A stretch of DNA of 18,535 bases, from contig JAFXJE010000018.1 of the NCBI GenBank assembly GCA_017532485.1, forward strand, positions 1-18,535, given 5' to 3'. This stretch comes from Peptococcaceae bacterium (GTDB lineage: Bacteria; Bacillota; Peptococcia; Peptococcales; Peptococcaceae). The notes beneath the pieces were generated by a model. That model made no database searches, was not told the origin of the DNA, and saw only the letters and a list, made by a program, of their open reading frames with translations. The position numbers and the translations under genes were made by a program. This document shows positions 7,464 through 13,570 of this stretch, piece by piece (the first letter of the stretch is position 1; the number at the start of each line of letters is the position of its first letter).

Positions 7464-7904
7464 ATGAAAATTGCAATTGGTTGTGACCATGGTGGTTATC
7501 AATTGAAACAAGAAGTAATCGCTTATTTGGAGAAAAAAGGATATGAATATAAAGATTTTGGTACTCATTCTACCGAATCCTGTGATTATCCTGATATTGC
7601 TGAGCCTGTTGCTCAAGGTGTAGCTCAAGGTGAATTTGATAAGGGCATTTTGATTTGTGGCACAGGTATCGGAATTGGTATTGCTGCTAACAAAGTAAAA
7701 GGTATTCGTGCTGCGTTATGTCATGATGCATTTTCTGCTCATGCTTCCAGAGAACATAATGACGCCAATATTTTAACTATGGGGCAAAGAGTAATTGGTC
7801 CTGGTTTAGCTTTAGAAATTGTAGATATTTGGCTGCATACCGAATTTGAAGGTGGCAGACATGCTAAACGTGTAGAAAAAATTCATAAGATTGAGGAGTG
7901 TTAA
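7464..7904 (+). CDS. rpiB: Ribose-5-phosphate isomerase B
   Basis: RpiB interconverts ribose-5-phosphate and ribulose-5-phosphate in the pentose phosphate pathway; some family members act on allose or galactose phosphates. The 146-residue protein has CDHGG at 7-11, active-site Cys65 followed by the phosphate-binding GTGIGIGIAANK at 66-77, and SREHNDANIL at 95-104. I chose ATG 7464 over an in-frame ATG at 7455 because the CAGGGGG ribosome binding site touches 7455 but is nine bases from 7464, and the family begins MKIAIGCDHGG. The stop overlaps the ribosome binding site region of ywlG, so the two are coupled. Ribose phosphate isomers would feed nucleotide synthesis, in keeping with glyA downstream. 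Confidence 0.94.
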   Translation: MKIAIGCDHGGYQLKQEVIAYLEKKGYEYKDFGTHSTESCDYPDIAEPVAQGVAQGEFDKGILICGTGIGIGIAANKVKGIRAALCHDAFSAHASREHNDANILTMGQRVIGPGLALEIVDIWLHTEFEGGRHAKRVEKIHKIEEC

Positions 7905-7906
7905 GG

Positions 7907-8452
7907 TTGGAACTGCAGGAAATACAGCAGCAAGCACGCGCAGCTTTACAGGAATTATTGACTGTGGCAAATTTACGGCCGGGGCAGATTGTTGTGATAG
8001 GATGCAGTACCAGTGAGATAAACGGTGGTGTTATTGGAAAAAACAGCAGTCCCGATATTGCGGCGGCTATTTATGAGCCTTTTGCTCAATTGGCAGAAGA
8101 ATATCAGGTAAAACTGGCTTTTCAGTGTTGCGAACATCTCAATCGTGCTTTAGTAGTCGATGAGGATGTAGCCGAAAGAGAACGCTTGACCGTAGTTCAT
8201 GCTGTACCACATGCTCACGCTGGTGGCTCGATGGCTGCTCACGCTTATCGTCAAAAGAAGACACCTGTCTTGGTTGAAAATATTCAAGCTCATGCCGGTC
8301 TTGATATCGGTTTGACTATGATTGGGATGCACTTACGCCCTGTAGCCGTACCTTTACGTTTACAACATAATCGTATTGGTGCTGCTCAAGTATGTGGTGC
8401 TGCTACTCGTCCTAAATTGATTGGTGGCGAGCGTGCAATTTATACATTGTAA
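7907..8452 (+). CDS. ywlG: YwlG family protein (TIGR01440/UPF0340), function unknown
   Basis: This is a conserved 181-residue cytoplasmic protein of a family with no established activity. Visible conserved segments are GCSTSEINGGVIGKNSS at 32-48, QCCEHLNRAL at 73-82, HAGGSMA at 104-110 and RPKLIGGERA at 168-177. Clustered Cys, His and Glu residues (Cys74, Cys75, Glu76, His77; His99, His102, His104) could bind a metal or form an active site, but this is inference. The start is taken as TTG at 7907, nine bases after GAGGAG. A GTG at 7898 directly abuts that site and is less likely. It sits between rpiB and glyA as in many Bacillota, which hints at a link to sugar phosphate or one-carbon metabolism without proving it. 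Confidence 0.88.
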   Translation: MELQEIQQQARAALQELLTVANLRPGQIVVIGCSTSEINGGVIGKNSSPDIAAAIYEPFAQLAEEYQVKLAFQCCEHLNRALVVDEDVAERERLTVVHAVPHAHAGGSMAAHAYRQKKTPVLVENIQAHAGLDIGLTMIGMHLRPVAVPLRLQHNRIGAAQVCGAATRPKLIGGERAIYTL

Positions 8453-8494
8453 AAAGCTTATCAAAAAATCAAACATAGAATGGAGAGATGTAGG

Positions 8495-9733
8495 ATGGAT
8501 TATATTAAAGAATTGGTTATGCCGGTAGACCCTGAACTTGCAGAAGCTATTTTTAAAGAAAAAAATAGACAAGAAACAAAAATTGAATTAATTGCATCTG
8601 AAAACTTTGTCAGCCCTGCCGTTATGGCGGCTCAAGGCAGTGTATTGACCAATAAATACGCTGAAGGTTATCCTGGCAAACGTTACTATGGTGGTTGTGA
8701 GTTTGTTGATATTGCTGAAGATTTAGCTAGAGAACGTGCTAAAAAATTATTTGGTGCTGAACACGCCAATGTTCAGCCACACTGTGGTGCCAATGCCAAC
8801 ACTGCCGTATATTTTGCTATCTTAGAACCAGGTGACACAGTATTAGGTATGAATTTAAGTCATGGTGGTCACTTGACTCATGGCAGTCCTGTAAATATCT
8901 CTGGTAAATACTTCAACTTCGTTGATTATGGTGTAGAAGAAGATACTGAAGTATTGGATTATGATAAAATTTTAGCTCGTGCTAAAGAAGTAAAACCAAA
9001 ATTGATTGTTGCTGGTGCTAGTGCATATCCAAGAACTTTAGATTTCAAACGTTTCAGAGAAATTGCTGATGAAGTTGGCGCATACTTAATGGTAGATATG
9101 GCTCATATTGCCGGCTTAGTAGCTGCTGGTTTACATCCAAATCCAGTAGAATATGCTCACTTTGTAACTACTACTACCCATAAAACCTTAAGAGGTCCTC
9201 GTGGTGGTTTGATTTTGTGCAAAGAAGAGTTTGCGAAACAAATCGACAAAGCAATCTTCCCAGGTATGCAAGGTGGTCCTTTAATGCATGTTATTGCAGC
9301 TAAAGCAGTTTGCTTCCATGAAGCTTTACAACCTGAATTTAAAGAATATCAAAAACAAATCGTTGCCAATGCTAAAGCTTTGGCAGAAGCATTGCAAGAA
9401 CAAGGCTTCCGCATTGTTTCTGGTGGTACAGACAATCATTTAATGCTGATTGATGTTAAATCCAAAGGTTTAACTGGTAAAGATGCTGAAAAAATGTTGG
9501 ATGATGCCAATGTTACCGTTAATAAAAATACTATTCCTTTTGAAACTGAAAGTCCATTTATCACTAGTGGTATTCGTGTGGGTACACCAGCAGTTACCAC
9601 TCGTGGTATGAAAGAGGCAGAAATGAAAGAAATCGCTGCTATTTTTGATATGGTACTCATTCAAAAGAACCAAGAAAAAGCAAAAGAAATGGTTAAATCC
9701 TTAACAGAACGTTTCCCATTATATCAAGATTAA
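8495..9733 (+). CDS. glyA: Serine hydroxymethyltransferase
   Basis: GlyA converts serine and tetrahydrofolate to glycine and 5,10-methylene-tetrahydrofolate using pyridoxal phosphate, and is the main source of one-carbon units. The 412-residue protein is full length. Motifs seen: ELIASENFVS at 31-40, NKYAEGYPGKRYYGG at 53-67, DMAH at 201-204 and the PLP lysine Lys230 in TTTTHKTLRGPRGG. ATG 8495 was chosen over an in-frame ATG at 8480 because GGAGAG (8482-8487) lies seven bases before 8495. Only 42 bases separate it from ywlG and no separate promoter stands out. Codon use is strongly biased, as in highly expressed genes. A strong terminator follows directly. Confidence 0.97.
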   Translation: MDYIKELVMPVDPELAEAIFKEKNRQETKIELIASENFVSPAVMAAQGSVLTNKYAEGYPGKRYYGGCEFVDIAEDLARERAKKLFGAEHANVQPHCGANANTAVYFAILEPGDTVLGMNLSHGGHLTHGSPVNISGKYFNFVDYGVEEDTEVLDYDKILARAKEVKPKLIVAGASAYPRTLDFKRFREIADEVGAYLMVDMAHIAGLVAAGLHPNPVEYAHFVTTTTHKTLRGPRGGLILCKEEFAKQIDKAIFPGMQGGPLMHVIAAKAVCFHEALQPEFKEYQKQIVANAKALAEALQEQGFRIVSGGTDNHLMLIDVKSKGLTGKDAEKMLDDANVTVNKNTIPFETESPFITSGIRVGTPAVTTRGMKEAEMKEIAAIFDMVLIQKNQEKAKEMVKSLTERFPLYQD

Positions 9734-9741
9734 GTTGAGCA

Positions 9742-9779
9742 AAAGCTTCCGATAAAACTTGTCGGAAGCTTTCTTTTTT
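9742..9779 (+). terminator. Intrinsic terminator after glyA
   Basis: An 11-bp perfect stem (AAAGCTTCCGA at 9742-9752 with TCGGAAGCTTT at 9762-9772), a nine-base loop and a run of six T at 9774-9779 form a strong Rho-independent terminator. It closes the tsaC-to-glyA transcription unit. Confidence 0.93.
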
Positions 9780-9800
9780 ACAAAAACACAGGAATTTTTG

Positions 9801-9829
9801 TTGCAATTAACATTAGAATTGGGCATAAT
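9801..9829 (+). promoter_or_regulatory. Sigma-A promoter for the small membrane protein and probably comEB-wecB
   Basis: TTGCAA at 9801-9806, a 17-base spacer and CATAAT at 9824-9829 match the sigma-A consensus closely. It lies just after the glyA terminator. The predicted start near 9836 leaves a leader of about 34 bases before the ATG at 9870. Confidence 0.65.
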
Positions 9830-9869
9830 AAAAATATTAACTATAGATAATTTCAAAGGAGGGAAAAAA

Positions 9870-9983
9870 ATGAGTGAATCTTTATTATTTTTAGTATCTG
9901 TATTTTTAATGTGTGCATATATTGCTGTACCATTGGCAATCGTAGGTGGTGTAACTTACTATTTCGGCAAAAATCAAAAATAG
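9870..9983 (+). CDS. 37-residue single-span membrane protein, function unknown
   Basis: I do not recognise this protein. It has 37 residues: a short polar N-terminus (MSES), one hydrophobic span at about residues 5-31 interrupted by Pro21 and Gly25-Gly26, and a charged tail (GKNQK). The span is long enough to cross the membrane; the lysines at the C-terminus suggest that end faces the cytoplasm. Translation is well supported: AAAGGAGGG at 9855-9863 lies six bases from the ATG, and a near-consensus promoter is just upstream. The frame is open further upstream through the terminator, but that extension has no ribosome binding site. No terminator separates it from comEB, 45 bases on. It may be a small subunit or modulator of a membrane complex; nothing in the sequence says which. 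Confidence 0.72.
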   Translation: MSESLLFLVSVFLMCAYIAVPLAIVGGVTYYFGKNQK

Positions 9984-10028
9984 TACTGCTTAACTTTAAA
10001 AATAGTAGGAAAAAGACGGGGTGAGAAA

Positions 10029-10484
10029 ATGCGACCGGATTGGGACCAATATTTTATGGAAATTACGGCAGTGGTGGCCAAACGTTCTACTTGTTTGCGA
10101 CGGCAAGTGGGAGCTATTTTAGTTAAAGATAAACATATCTTAGCTACGGGCTATAATGGAGCTCCAAAACGCTTGGCACATTGTGCTGAGACGGGTTGCT
10201 TGCGGCAACAATTGGGGATTCCGTCTGGTGAAAGGCATGAGCTTTGTCGTGCTTTGCATGCTGAACAAAATGCTATTATTCAGGCAGCCAATCAAGGTGT
10301 AGCAATTGAAGGCAGTACTCTCTATTGCACAACGGCACCCTGCTCCTTGTGTGCTAAAATGTTGATTAATGCAGGCGTAACTAGGGTTGTTTTTGCCGGT
10401 GCATACCCTGATCAGATGGCGATAGACTTTTTTCAACAGGCTGGCGTGGAAGTGGAACAGCTGGAATATGAAATTAATGGATAG
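10029..10484 (+). CDS. comEB: dCMP deaminase family protein (ComEB-like)
   Basis: This zinc-dependent deaminase converts dCMP to dUMP, supplying the substrate for thymidylate synthesis. The 151-residue protein has the zinc and catalytic signature: HAE at residues 77-79 (zinc ligand His77, proton-shuttling Glu79) and PCSLC at 104-108 (zinc ligands Cys105 and Cys108). Further conserved parts are VGAILVKD at 27-34 and GYNGAPK at 41-47. The extra Cys52 and Cys57 with His51 and the later HELC segment suggest the second zinc site seen in phage-type dCMP deaminases. The ATG is preceded by GGGGTGAG. It stands close after the small membrane protein gene and nine bases before wecB. The name ComEB comes from B. 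subtilis competence-operon homologues; a competence role here is not implied. Confidence 0.92.
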   Translation: MRPDWDQYFMEITAVVAKRSTCLRRQVGAILVKDKHILATGYNGAPKRLAHCAETGCLRQQLGIPSGERHELCRALHAEQNAIIQAANQGVAIEGSTLYCTTAPCSLCAKMLINAGVTRVVFAGAYPDQMAIDFFQQAGVEVEQLEYEING

Positions 10485-10493
10485 GTAACGGAT

Positions 10494-11642
10494 ATGAATA
10501 AGAAAAAAGTAATGTGTATCTTCGGGACAAGACCGGAGGCTATAAAAATGGCGCCGGTAGTAAAGGCGATAGAACAAGATGAATATTTACAAAGTGTAGT
10601 AGTAGTAACGGCTCAACATCGGGAGATGTTAGACCAGGTGCTGCAATTATTTGATATCGTACCTGATTATGATTTAAATTTGATGAAAGCAAATCAGACT
10701 TTAACGGATATTACCAGTGGTGTGCTGCAAGGGCTAGAAAAGATTTTGCAGGAAGAGAAGCCGGATATTGTTTTGGTGCATGGTGATACCACTACTACCT
10801 TTGCCGCCACTATGGCAGCTTTTTATCAGCAAATTCCGGTGGGTCATGTGGAAGCTGGGCTTCGTTCTGGTAATCTTTATTCGCCTTATCCGGAAGAAGC
10901 AAACCGTAAATTGACTGGTGTGATGGCGACATTGCATTTTTCTCCAACACCGGAGTCGCGCAATAATTTGCTGAAAGAAAATGTAGATGACACCAATATC
11001 TTTGTAACAGGAAATACGGTTATTGATGCGTTGCTGGCCACGGTAAAAGATGAGTATCAATTTGCAGATGTCGATATTCAGGCACTGTTAGACAACGATG
11101 CACAGAAAGTGCTGATTACAGCTCATCGTAGAGAAAATCAAGGAGCGCCGATGGCAAATATTTTCCGTGCAGTAAAACGATTGCACGAAACATTGCCGGA
11201 AGTACAATTTATTTTCCCAATTCATAAAAATCCAAAAGTGCGTGAATTGGCTGCGGAAATTTTAGGTGGATTAGAACGTGTATACATCATTGAACCGATG
11301 GACTATGAGCCGTTTGCCAATGTTATGGCACGAGTGGATTTGATTTTAACTGATTCCGGTGGCTTGCAGGAAGAAGCGCCTGCGTTGGGCAAACCTGTAC
11401 TGGTATTGCGGGATACTACTGAGCGTCCGGAAGCAGTAAGCGCAGGAACAGTTTCTTTAGTGGGCACAGATGAAGAGTTGATTTATCAAACAGCTAAAAC
11501 TCTGTTGACCGATAAAAAAGCGTATGGTACTATGGCTAACGCGGTAAATCCGTATGGTGATGGTCTAGCGTGTGGCAGAATTATCGCTGCTATTGAATAT
11601 TATTTCAAGATTCGCGACGAACGACCAGACAATTGGATGTAA
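10494..11642 (+). CDS. wecB: UDP-N-acetylglucosamine 2-epimerase (non-hydrolysing)
   Basis: The enzyme interconverts UDP-GlcNAc and UDP-ManNAc, the donor precursor for wall teichoic acid linkage units or other surface glycans. The 382-residue protein is full length with a GT-B type fold. Motifs: GTRPEAIKMAPV at 11-22, HGDTTT at 96-101, VEAGLRSG at 119-126, TAHRREN at 209-215, and TDSGGLQEEAP at 286-296 followed by RDTTERPE at 306-313. The ATG lies nine bases after comEB; its ribosome binding site is weak (AGGTAACGG). This gene, also called mnaA, commonly sits just before the ATP synthase operon in Bacillota. No GC-rich terminator follows; the next promoter lies in the 111-base gap before atpZ. 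Confidence 0.95.
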   Translation: MNKKKVMCIFGTRPEAIKMAPVVKAIEQDEYLQSVVVVTAQHREMLDQVLQLFDIVPDYDLNLMKANQTLTDITSGVLQGLEKILQEEKPDIVLVHGDTTTTFAATMAAFYQQIPVGHVEAGLRSGNLYSPYPEEANRKLTGVMATLHFSPTPESRNNLLKENVDDTNIFVTGNTVIDALLATVKDEYQFADVDIQALLDNDAQKVLITAHRRENQGAPMANIFRAVKRLHETLPEVQFIFPIHKNPKVRELAAEILGGLERVYIIEPMDYEPFANVMARVDLILTDSGGLQEEAPALGKPVLVLRDTTERPEAVSAGTVSLVGTDEELIYQTAKTLLTDKKAYGTMANAVNPYGDGLACGRIIAAIEYYFKIRDERPDNWM

Positions 11643-11699
11643 GCATGCAAGAGAATAATAAATATTTATTGGTAAGTAGCAAAAAATGTAGAATAATAG

Positions 11700-11728
11700 T
11701 TGAAAATTATAGAAATTTTTAGTACAAT
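11700..11728 (+). promoter_or_regulatory. Sigma-A promoter of the ATP synthase operon
   Basis: TTGAAA at 11700-11705, exactly 17 bases, then TACAAT at 11723-11728: one mismatch from consensus in each box. It is 25 bases ahead of the atpZ start and its TGAGGTG ribosome binding site. The AT-rich 14-bp palindrome AATAAATATTTATT lies about 30 bases upstream at 11657-11670. Confidence 0.75.
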
Positions 11729-11753
11729 GAGAAGGTAGAACTGAGGTGCACAA

Positions 11754-12017
11754 ATGAAAAAGCCGAAAGGAACTTTTGGAAAATTTACGTCAATCAATGA
11801 CTATTTTGGACTAGCTTTGAGCTTCAGTGTCACTATGTTGGTAAGCGTAGTGATTATGATGCAGATTGGTCATTGGTTGGACAATAAATTGGGTACTAAT
11901 GGTGTCTTCTGGCTCTTTTCCACGTTGGGTGGGATTTATTCTGGTTTTCATTTGTTTATTGAACAAGTGGAGCAGATGCAGAATCCTATTGATCCCAGTG
12001 AACGCGATTGGGACTGA
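11754..12017 (+). CDS. atpZ: AtpZ/AtpI family F0F1 ATP synthase gene-1 protein
   Basis: This 87-residue membrane protein opens the ATP synthase operon. It has two predicted helices (about 18-38 and 50-69) joined by a polar hairpin, GHWLDNKLGT at 39-48, which is the signature of the AtpZ (F0F1 gene 1) family. In Bacillus pseudofirmus AtpZ and AtpI together have been linked to divalent cation uptake for the ATP synthase; whether that applies here is unknown. The C-terminus is charged (DPSERDWD). ATG 11754 has TGAGGTG five bases upstream. A second, different small membrane protein (atpI) follows after 79 bases, so the AtpZ-AtpI pair precedes atpB as in other Bacillota. Confidence 0.86.
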   Translation: MKKPKGTFGKFTSINDYFGLALSFSVTMLVSVVIMMQIGHWLDNKLGTNGVFWLFSTLGGIYSGFHLFIEQVEQMQNPIDPSERDWD

Positions 12018-12096
12018 TACTTTTTCTAGTAAAATGTTGGATAAATAAAAAAAATGTAATCTATAAGAAATATCGGATGGCGTGAAAGGAAAAAGT

Positions 12097-12375
12097 ATGA
12101 TAGAATCTGTATTGTTTCCAGGGATGATTGGTTTTATATGGGGGCTGGCGGTAAGTTTGTTTAATAACTTCTTCAGCTGGCGCGCGTTGAACAATCCCAA
12201 AAGTGTATTCAGTAAGTTAGTCATTGTATTCCGTATAGGAATTATTATCTTGGCTATGTTTCTGGTATACGAAAATACACCGATGTTAATTGGGACAGCC
12301 TTAGGTTTATTGGCTGTAAAAAATTATATTTTTGTGAAGAACTTATATATTTTATTCCGAGAACGAAAGGGGTGA
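12097..12375 (+). CDS. atpI: AtpI (ATP synthase I family) membrane protein
   Basis: AtpI proteins help assemble the c-ring and stabilise the ATP synthase in some bacteria. The 92-residue product has about three hydrophobic spans (near 6-26, 42-58 and 62-82) and a basic C-terminus (FRERKG). GFIWGLAVSLFN at 12-23 resembles the first helix of the family. It is rather short; relatives often have around 110-130 residues and four spans. ATG 12097 is preferred to an in-frame GTG at 12082 because AAAGGA lies between them, six bases before the ATG. The stop at 12373-12375 is five bases before the atpB ATG, inside its ribosome binding region, indicating translational coupling. Confidence 0.8.
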   Translation: MIESVLFPGMIGFIWGLAVSLFNNFFSWRALNNPKSVFSKLVIVFRIGIIILAMFLVYENTPMLIGTALGLLAVKNYIFVKNLYILFRERKG

Positions 12376-12380
12376 AACAA

Positions 12381-13097
12381 ATGTTTCTAACAAATGTTGT
12401 TATTGCGAGTGCTCATCATGCTGGTCCGTTGTTCAAACTTGGGCCTTTGGAGGTAACAAGTGAGATTACCACTATGTGGGGCGTAATGATTCTTATTTTA
12501 TTAGTGTCTTTCCTTGGTACCAGAAATATGAAACGCATTCCGTCCGGACTTCAAAATATTCTGGAGATGGGTATCGAAATGTACGAAAACTTTTGGACAG
12601 ACATTCTGGGCAAAAAACGTACAAGAGAACTGATGCCAATTTTGGCAACTTTCTTCATTTTGATTCTGTGTTCTAACTATACTGGCTTATTGCCATTATC
12701 CGGCACATTGCCAGGGTTGAAACCACCTACAAGTAATGTTAGCACAACAGCAGGTTTGGCTATTTGTGTATTCTTCTTGGTGTTGTACTATAATTTGAAG
12801 GTACAAGGTCCTATTGGTTATATTAAACACTTAATTGGTCCTATGCCGGCAATTTCATTCTTGATGTTGCCACTGAATATCGTAGAACAATTTACACGTC
12901 CATTGTCTTTGGCACTTCGTCTTTACGGTAGTGTTTATGGTGAAGAAATGGTAGTAATGAGTTTGGCTGCGTTGTGTCCACTGGTATTACCACTGACTAT
13001 GCAGGTAATGGGTATTTTGTTTGGTGCTATCCAGGCTTTCGTATTTACACTGTTGGCTTCTATCTATCTGGAAGAAGCAACTGCTGTACATCACTAA
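12381..13097 (+). CDS. atpB: ATP synthase F0 subunit a
   Basis: Subunit a forms the two half-channels that carry ions to the c-ring. The 238-residue protein has five to six membrane helices. The essential arginine is Arg180 in PLSLALRLYGSVYGEE; Gln218 in the last helix (GAIQAFVF) is also conserved. The usual RLFGN motif reads RLYGS here, a mild change. The N-terminal histidine pair and SEITTMW segment precede the first helix. ATG 12381 was chosen over GTG 12372 because the AAAGGGG site directly touches the GTG but is well placed for the ATG. It overlaps no gene but is coupled to atpI. An 83-base gap with hairpins separates it from atpE. Confidence 0.95.
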   Translation: MFLTNVVIASAHHAGPLFKLGPLEVTSEITTMWGVMILILLVSFLGTRNMKRIPSGLQNILEMGIEMYENFWTDILGKKRTRELMPILATFFILILCSNYTGLLPLSGTLPGLKPPTSNVSTTAGLAICVFFLVLYYNLKVQGPIGYIKHLIGPMPAISFLMLPLNIVEQFTRPLSLALRLYGSVYGEEMVVMSLAALCPLVLPLTMQVMGILFGAIQAFVFTLLASIYLEEATAVHH

Positions 13098-13100
13098 GCC

Positions 13101-13110
13101 TTGATATAAT
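13101..13110 (+). promoter_or_regulatory. Possible extended -10 element upstream of atpE
   Basis: TTGATATAAT contains TGATATAAT, an extended -10 with a perfect TATAAT, just after the atpB stop. No clear -35 is seen. The same 10 bases occur upstream of atpF at 13502-13511. A transcript from here would carry the atpE leader hairpins. Confidence 0.35.
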
Positions 13111-13122
13111 AGTTTAAATTTA

Positions 13123-13166
13123 TTTCGAAATTATATTTCGAAAGATTTTCCAATAAAGCATTGGAA
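13123..13166 (+). promoter_or_regulatory. Two tandem hairpins in the atpE leader
   Basis: TTTCGAAA occurs at 13123-13130 and 13136-13143; as each copy is its own reverse complement, they can pair as an eight-base stem with a five-base loop. A second stem is TTCCAAT (13148-13154) with ATTGGAA (13160-13166), loop of five. The second hairpin ends at the edge of the strong AGGAGGGGG ribosome binding site of atpE. Neither has a T-run, so they look like RNA structure for stability, processing or translation rather than termination. Confidence 0.5.
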
Positions 13167-13180
13167 GGAGGGGGAACACA

Positions 13181-13408
13181 ATGGTAAATGGTATTATCGC
13201 ATTAGCAGCTGCTTTAGCAGTAGCTATCGCTACAATCGGTCCTGGTTTAGGTCAAGGTATTGCTGCTTCTAAAGCTATGGAAGCAATCGCTCGTCAACCA
13301 GAAGCTTCTGGTGATATCCGTACATCCTTAATCTTGGCATTAGCATTTATGGAAGCGTTGACAATCTATGGTTTGCTGATTGCTTTCATGATTTTAGGTA
13401 ACATGTAA
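13181..13408 (+). CDS. atpE: ATP synthase F0 subunit c
   Basis: Subunit c forms the rotor ring in the membrane. The 75-residue proteolipid is a two-helix hairpin: helix 1 with the glycine-rich GPGLGQGIAAS (20-30), a polar loop ARQPEASGD (37-45) and helix 2 with the ion-binding carboxylate Glu58. Around the site are Gln25 on helix 1, Ala59, Thr61 and Tyr63. Gln25 and Tyr63 match sodium-binding rings such as that of Ilyobacter tartaricus, but the serine that follows the glutamate in those is Ala59 here, so proton coupling seems more likely. ATG 13181 follows AGGAGGGGG at eight bases, the strongest ribosome binding site in the operon. The gene is flanked by an 82-base leader with hairpins and a 162-base downstream gap with a terminator-like hairpin. 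Confidence 0.97.
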   Translation: MVNGIIALAAALAVAIATIGPGLGQGIAASKAMEAIARQPEASGDIRTSLILALAFMEALTIYGLLIAFMILGNM

Positions 13409-13451
13409 TAAAAGGCTATCAATAATTACTGAGGTAATGTAAGGGTCTGAG

Positions 13452-13488
13452 TAGGCGATTGGGACTTGGTCCAATCGCCTATATTTTT
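13452..13488 (+). terminator. Terminator-like hairpin between atpE and atpF
   Basis: TAGGCGATTGG (13452-13462) pairs perfectly over 11 bases with CCAATCGCCTA (13471-13481), leaving an eight-base loop, and is followed by TATTTTT (13482-13488). The stem is strong and GC-containing, while the T-run is short, so partial termination or 3'-end protection of the atpE message is more likely than a full stop. Confidence 0.7.
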
Positions 13489-13502
13489 AGTATTACGAGT
13501 AT

Positions 13503-13511
13503 TGATATAAT
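13503..13511 (+). promoter_or_regulatory. Possible internal promoter (extended -10) for atpF-H-A-G-D-C
   Basis: TGATATAAT, a TGn motif with a perfect TATAAT, lies 15 bases after the terminator-like hairpin and 60 bases before the atpF start. No convincing -35 is present. It could restart transcription after termination at 13488. Confidence 0.4.
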
Positions 13512-13570
13512 TATACTGTAATAAGTTTTAAATAAGATTTTGGTGACCCGCATGAGAGGAGGGTGTGTAA

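Noticed and set aside
8453..8494. Possible riboswitch leader before glyA
   Set aside because: The gap is only 42 bases, too short for a known aptamer, and no stem pairs well.
9759..9869. In-frame upstream extension of the 37-residue protein starting in the terminator
   Set aside because: It would start with TTG inside the glyA terminator, has no ribosome binding site, and lies upstream of or across the promoter. The ATG at 9870 has AAAGGAGGG at the right distance.
10140..10577. 145-codon open frame on the minus strand opposite comEB and wecB
   Set aside because: It is antisense to two well-supported genes, has no ribosome binding site of note and its product resembles no known family; the composition reflects the opposite coding strand.
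11657..11670. AATAAATATTTATT perfect palindrome upstream of the atp promoter
   Set aside because: It contains only A and T in an AT-rich gap, so chance is likely; not enough to call an operator.
11645..11722. 25-codon plus-strand frame between wecB and atpZ
   Set aside because: It has no good ribosome binding site and runs into the -35 box of the atp operon promoter; the sequence is AT-rich spacer.
11811..12224. 137-codon open frame on the minus strand opposite atpZ and atpI
   Set aside because: It covers two recognisable membrane protein genes on the plus strand and has no family features of its own.
13425..13438. ATTAC-TGAG-GTAAT small hairpin just after atpE
   Set aside because: The stem has five weak base pairs and no T-run; the larger hairpin that follows is the credible signal.
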